From the NCBI GenBank assembly GCA_040797825.1, contig JBFNEZ010000180.1, positions 1-7,970 on the forward strand: 7,970 bases of DNA. Direction: 5' to 3'. Each line of letters begins with the position of its first letter. Position 1 is the first letter of the stretch. A program made the translations under genes and the position numbers. The notes under the pieces are model-generated. The model did not search any database, was not told the origin of the DNA, and worked only from the letters and a program-made list of their open reading frames with translations. Positions 6,828-7,970 of this stretch are shown one piece after another. This stretch comes from Geosporobacter sp040797825 (GTDB taxonomy: Bacteria; Bacillota; Clostridia; Peptostreptococcales; Thermotaleaceae).

Positions 6828-7529
6828 ATGGCAGAGAAGATACTAGGAGTATTGGGAGGGATGGGTCCTGAAGCTACCGCCTATTTTTTTCAACAACTCA
6901 TTAAAGCAACACCAGTTAAAAGTGATGCAGATCATATAAAAACGATTTTATTGAGTTATCCTCAAATACCCGATAGAACACAGGCTATATTAGGGAAGGG
7001 TGAAAGTCCTGTAGAAGAGATGGTAAAGGCTGCAAGGATACTAGAACAAGCAGGTGTTACAACGATTTTTATGCCCTGCTTTACAGCTCACTATTTCATA
7101 GAAACAATTCAGGCGCGTATTCAGACTCCTATGGCCAACTTAATAAAAATCATATATGATCATATAAAAACGGAGTATGAAGGTACTAAGAAGATTGGTA
7201 TCCTATGTACCAATGGTACAAAAGAAAGCAAGATTTTTGATAAAGAAATGCAAGATTCTCTTGTTCTTTATCCTGATGATGAAATACAAGAGAAGTGGGT
7301 TATGCAAGCTATTTACGGAGAGCAGGGGATTAAAGCAGGATATACAGATGGAAAACCTACAGTGTTGCTAAAGGATGCTGCCAAGCATTTGCAGGAGAAA
7401 GGTGCTGACTTGATTGTTATGGGATGTACTGAAATTCCTTTGGCTCTTTCAGAAGATGCAGTTCTTATACCTACACTTAATTCTATGAAAATTGCAGCTC
7501 GGCATTTTGTAAAAGGCTTCAAGGGGTAG
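6828..7529 (+). CDS. Aspartate/glutamate racemase-family protein
   Basis: The 233-residue product belongs to the cofactor-independent Asp/Glu racemase superfamily, which uses two cysteines to remove and return the alpha proton of an amino acid. The N-terminal GVLGGMGPEAT (7-17) is the signature loop. The first catalytic Cys is C84 in MPCFTAHYF, the second C200 in VMGCTEIPL; CTNGT (127-131) lies between them. Length is usual for the family. The residue after C84 is Phe, whereas aspartate racemases usually have CNT; this may alter the substrate, so I call the family and not a substrate. The frame extends to an ATG at 6777, but that codon sits at the predicted transcription start, while the ATG at 6828 follows AAGGGG (6815-6820) by 7 nt. 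It is transcribed alone, beyond the iorB terminator. Confidence 0.9.
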   Translation: MAEKILGVLGGMGPEATAYFFQQLIKATPVKSDADHIKTILLSYPQIPDRTQAILGKGESPVEEMVKAARILEQAGVTTIFMPCFTAHYFIETIQARIQTPMANLIKIIYDHIKTEYEGTKKIGILCTNGTKESKIFDKEMQDSLVLYPDDEIQEKWVMQAIYGEQGIKAGYTDGKPTVLLKDAAKHLQEKGADLIVMGCTEIPLALSEDAVLIPTLNSMKIAARHFVKGFKG

Positions 7530-7597
7530 TTGAGAGGAAGAAGGAAGACAGGATACTTAACACAGTAATGAAACAAATATAAGCCTAGGGGTTTTCT

Positions 7598-7645
7598 ATG
7601 GAAGATCCGTATAGGGTGATTTTAAAAGGACATACTAAGGAATAG
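7598..7645 (+). other. Very short reading frame with a ribosome binding site (uncertain)
   Basis: ATG to TAG encodes the 15-residue peptide MEDPYRVILKGHTKE. AGGGG at 7587-7591 lies 6 nt ahead of the ATG, which is good spacing, and the stop codon overlaps the left arm of the hairpin at 7644-7667. It could be a short leader peptide, the remnant of a decayed gene, or chance. The peptide has no repeated regulatory codons. Confidence 0.2.
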
Positions 7646-7667
7646 GCTGAAGGAAAACTTTCAGCTT
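7644..7667 (+). terminator. Hairpin, possible weak terminator after the racemase
   Basis: AGGCTGAAGG (7644-7653) pairs with CTTTCAGCTT (7658-7667) around an AAAA loop, 10 bp with two G-T wobbles. No T-run follows, so it is at best a weak or degraded terminator. It is the only candidate to stop racemase transcription before the rRNA promoters. Confidence 0.4.
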
Positions 7668-7707
7668 ATCTCTATGTATAATGGATATAAAAGGAATTAA
7701 ATTAGGA

Positions 7708-7736
7708 TTGACACAAGGAATGGAACATGGTATGAT
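7708..7736 (+). promoter_or_regulatory. rRNA operon promoter P1
   Basis: A perfect TTGACA (7708-7713), 17-bp spacer and TATGAT (7731-7736). An A/T-rich stretch lies upstream, as expected of an UP element. A small palindrome GTTGTCAAC (7744-7752) falls at or just after the predicted start point. Confidence 0.85.
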
Positions 7737-7787
7737 TATATTCGTTGTCAACAGAAAGAGAATGAAAAAAGTGGTAATAGAAAATGG

Positions 7788-7816
7788 TTGACATAATTGA
7801 TTGAAAATGTTAATAT
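7788..7816 (+). promoter_or_regulatory. rRNA operon promoter P2
   Basis: A perfect TTGACA (7788-7793), 17-bp spacer and TAATAT (7811-7816), with an A-tract (AAAAAAGTGG) upstream. The -35 is 80 bp from that of P1. Confidence 0.87.
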
Positions 7817-7869
7817 AGTATTTGTCGTCACCACGGAAAAACAAGTAAAAACTTCCAATAAAAAAGTGA

Positions 7870-7898
7870 TTGACATAACATCAAAATTATGATAATAT
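7870..7898 (+). promoter_or_regulatory. rRNA operon promoter P3
   Basis: A perfect TTGACA (7870-7875), 17-bp spacer and TAATAT (7893-7898), again with an A-tract upstream (AAAAAAGTGA). The -35 is 82 bp from that of P2. P2 and P3 share TTGACATAA and the same -10, so one may be a copy of the other. Transcription should begin near 7905. Confidence 0.9.
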
Positions 7899-7970
7899 GT
7901 TTAAGTCGGTGTCAGACAGACACTGGCCACAAAATTGGTCTTTGAAAACTAAACAGTGTAAGAATTAAAG
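7899..7970 (+). promoter_or_regulatory. Pre-rRNA leader with boxA-like element; 16S gene expected just beyond the edge
   Basis: After P3 comes a leader with the hairpin GTGTC-AGACA-GACAC (7909-7923) and then TGGTCTTTGAAAACTAAACA (7936-7955), the conserved motif found before rRNA genes in clostridia and bacilli. Its first part, TGGTCTTTGAAA, resembles the antitermination boxA (TGCTCTTTAACA) bound by NusB/NusE. The same kind of motif also occurs before 23S genes, but its place behind three strong promoters points to the start of an operon and so to 16S rRNA. No mature rRNA sequence is inside the window. Confidence 0.8.

Larger units (their letters stand above)
7530..7707. other. Intergenic stretch before the rRNA promoters
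   Basis: This 178-nt stretch separates the racemase from the first rRNA-type promoter and holds no gene I would call. It contains a 15-codon reading frame with a good ribosome binding site (7598-7645) and a hairpin (7644-7667), listed separately, and an isolated TATAAT near 7677 with no suitable -35. Confidence 0.5.

Noticed and set aside
7681..7791. A 36-codon plus-strand frame starting at 7681
   Set aside because: It runs straight across promoter P1 and into the -35 of P2 and has no Shine-Dalgarno sequence; best explained as chance.
7635..7844. Minus-strand frame of 69 codons near the rRNA promoters
   Set aside because: It overlaps two strong plus-strand promoters and encodes a low-complexity Ile/Phe-rich peptide.

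Overview
The window looks like ordinary chromosomal sequence from a low-GC Gram-positive anaerobe of the class Clostridia. The reasons are: AT-rich DNA with AGA/ATA-rich codon use; strong purine-rich Shine-Dalgarno sites before nearly every gene; a phosphotransbutyrylase next to a ferredoxin-dependent indolepyruvate oxidoreductase (a strictly anaerobic amino-acid-fermenting chemistry); and, at the right edge, the leader motif that precedes 16S rRNA in clostridia and bacilli. An Alkaliphilus/Clostridium-like host is my guess from general resemblance, not something the window proves. I see no mobile element, phage gene, CRISPR array or tRNA.

Layout. (1) 1-982: the 3' end of an unidentified gene, then a six-helix membrane protein of unknown function 12 nt later, closed by a symmetrical terminator. 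(2) 985-1230, minus strand: a small DUF3892-type protein converging on that terminator. (3) 1231-3170: a divergent intergenic region, a GNAT acetyltransferase, then a TPR-repeat protein whose last codons lie inside the next terminator. (4) 3179-6658: a compact catabolic operon with a near-consensus promoter, a leader of about 120 nt, a phosphate butyryltransferase (ptb-like), iorA and iorB, and a hairpin terminator. (5) 6743-7529: an aspartate/glutamate racemase-family gene with its own promoter. (6) 7530-7970: 441 nt with no convincing large gene, holding three tandem promoters with perfect TTGACA boxes and 17-bp spacers, set about 80 bp apart, and then a pre-rRNA leader with a boxA-like element. 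The 16S rRNA gene should begin shortly beyond the right edge.

How the genes work together. IorA/IorB should oxidatively decarboxylate aryl (or similar) pyruvates made by transamination of aromatic amino acids, giving aryl-acetyl-CoA, CO2 and reduced ferredoxin. The co-transcribed phosphotransacylase would convert the acyl-CoA to an acyl phosphate, from which a kinase could make ATP. No kinase gene is in the operon, so it must be elsewhere or the acyl phosphate has another fate. The racemase is separately transcribed and carries both catalytic cysteines, but has Phe where the family usually has Asn beside the first one. Four track-style upstream starts were moved to internal ATGs with good ribosome binding sites (DUF3892, TPR protein, iorB, racemase).

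I did not find a clearly new system. The most worthwhile points are the kinase-less ptb-iorAB operon, the triple rRNA promoter array, the altered racemase active-site motif, and the terminator built into the end of the TPR gene.
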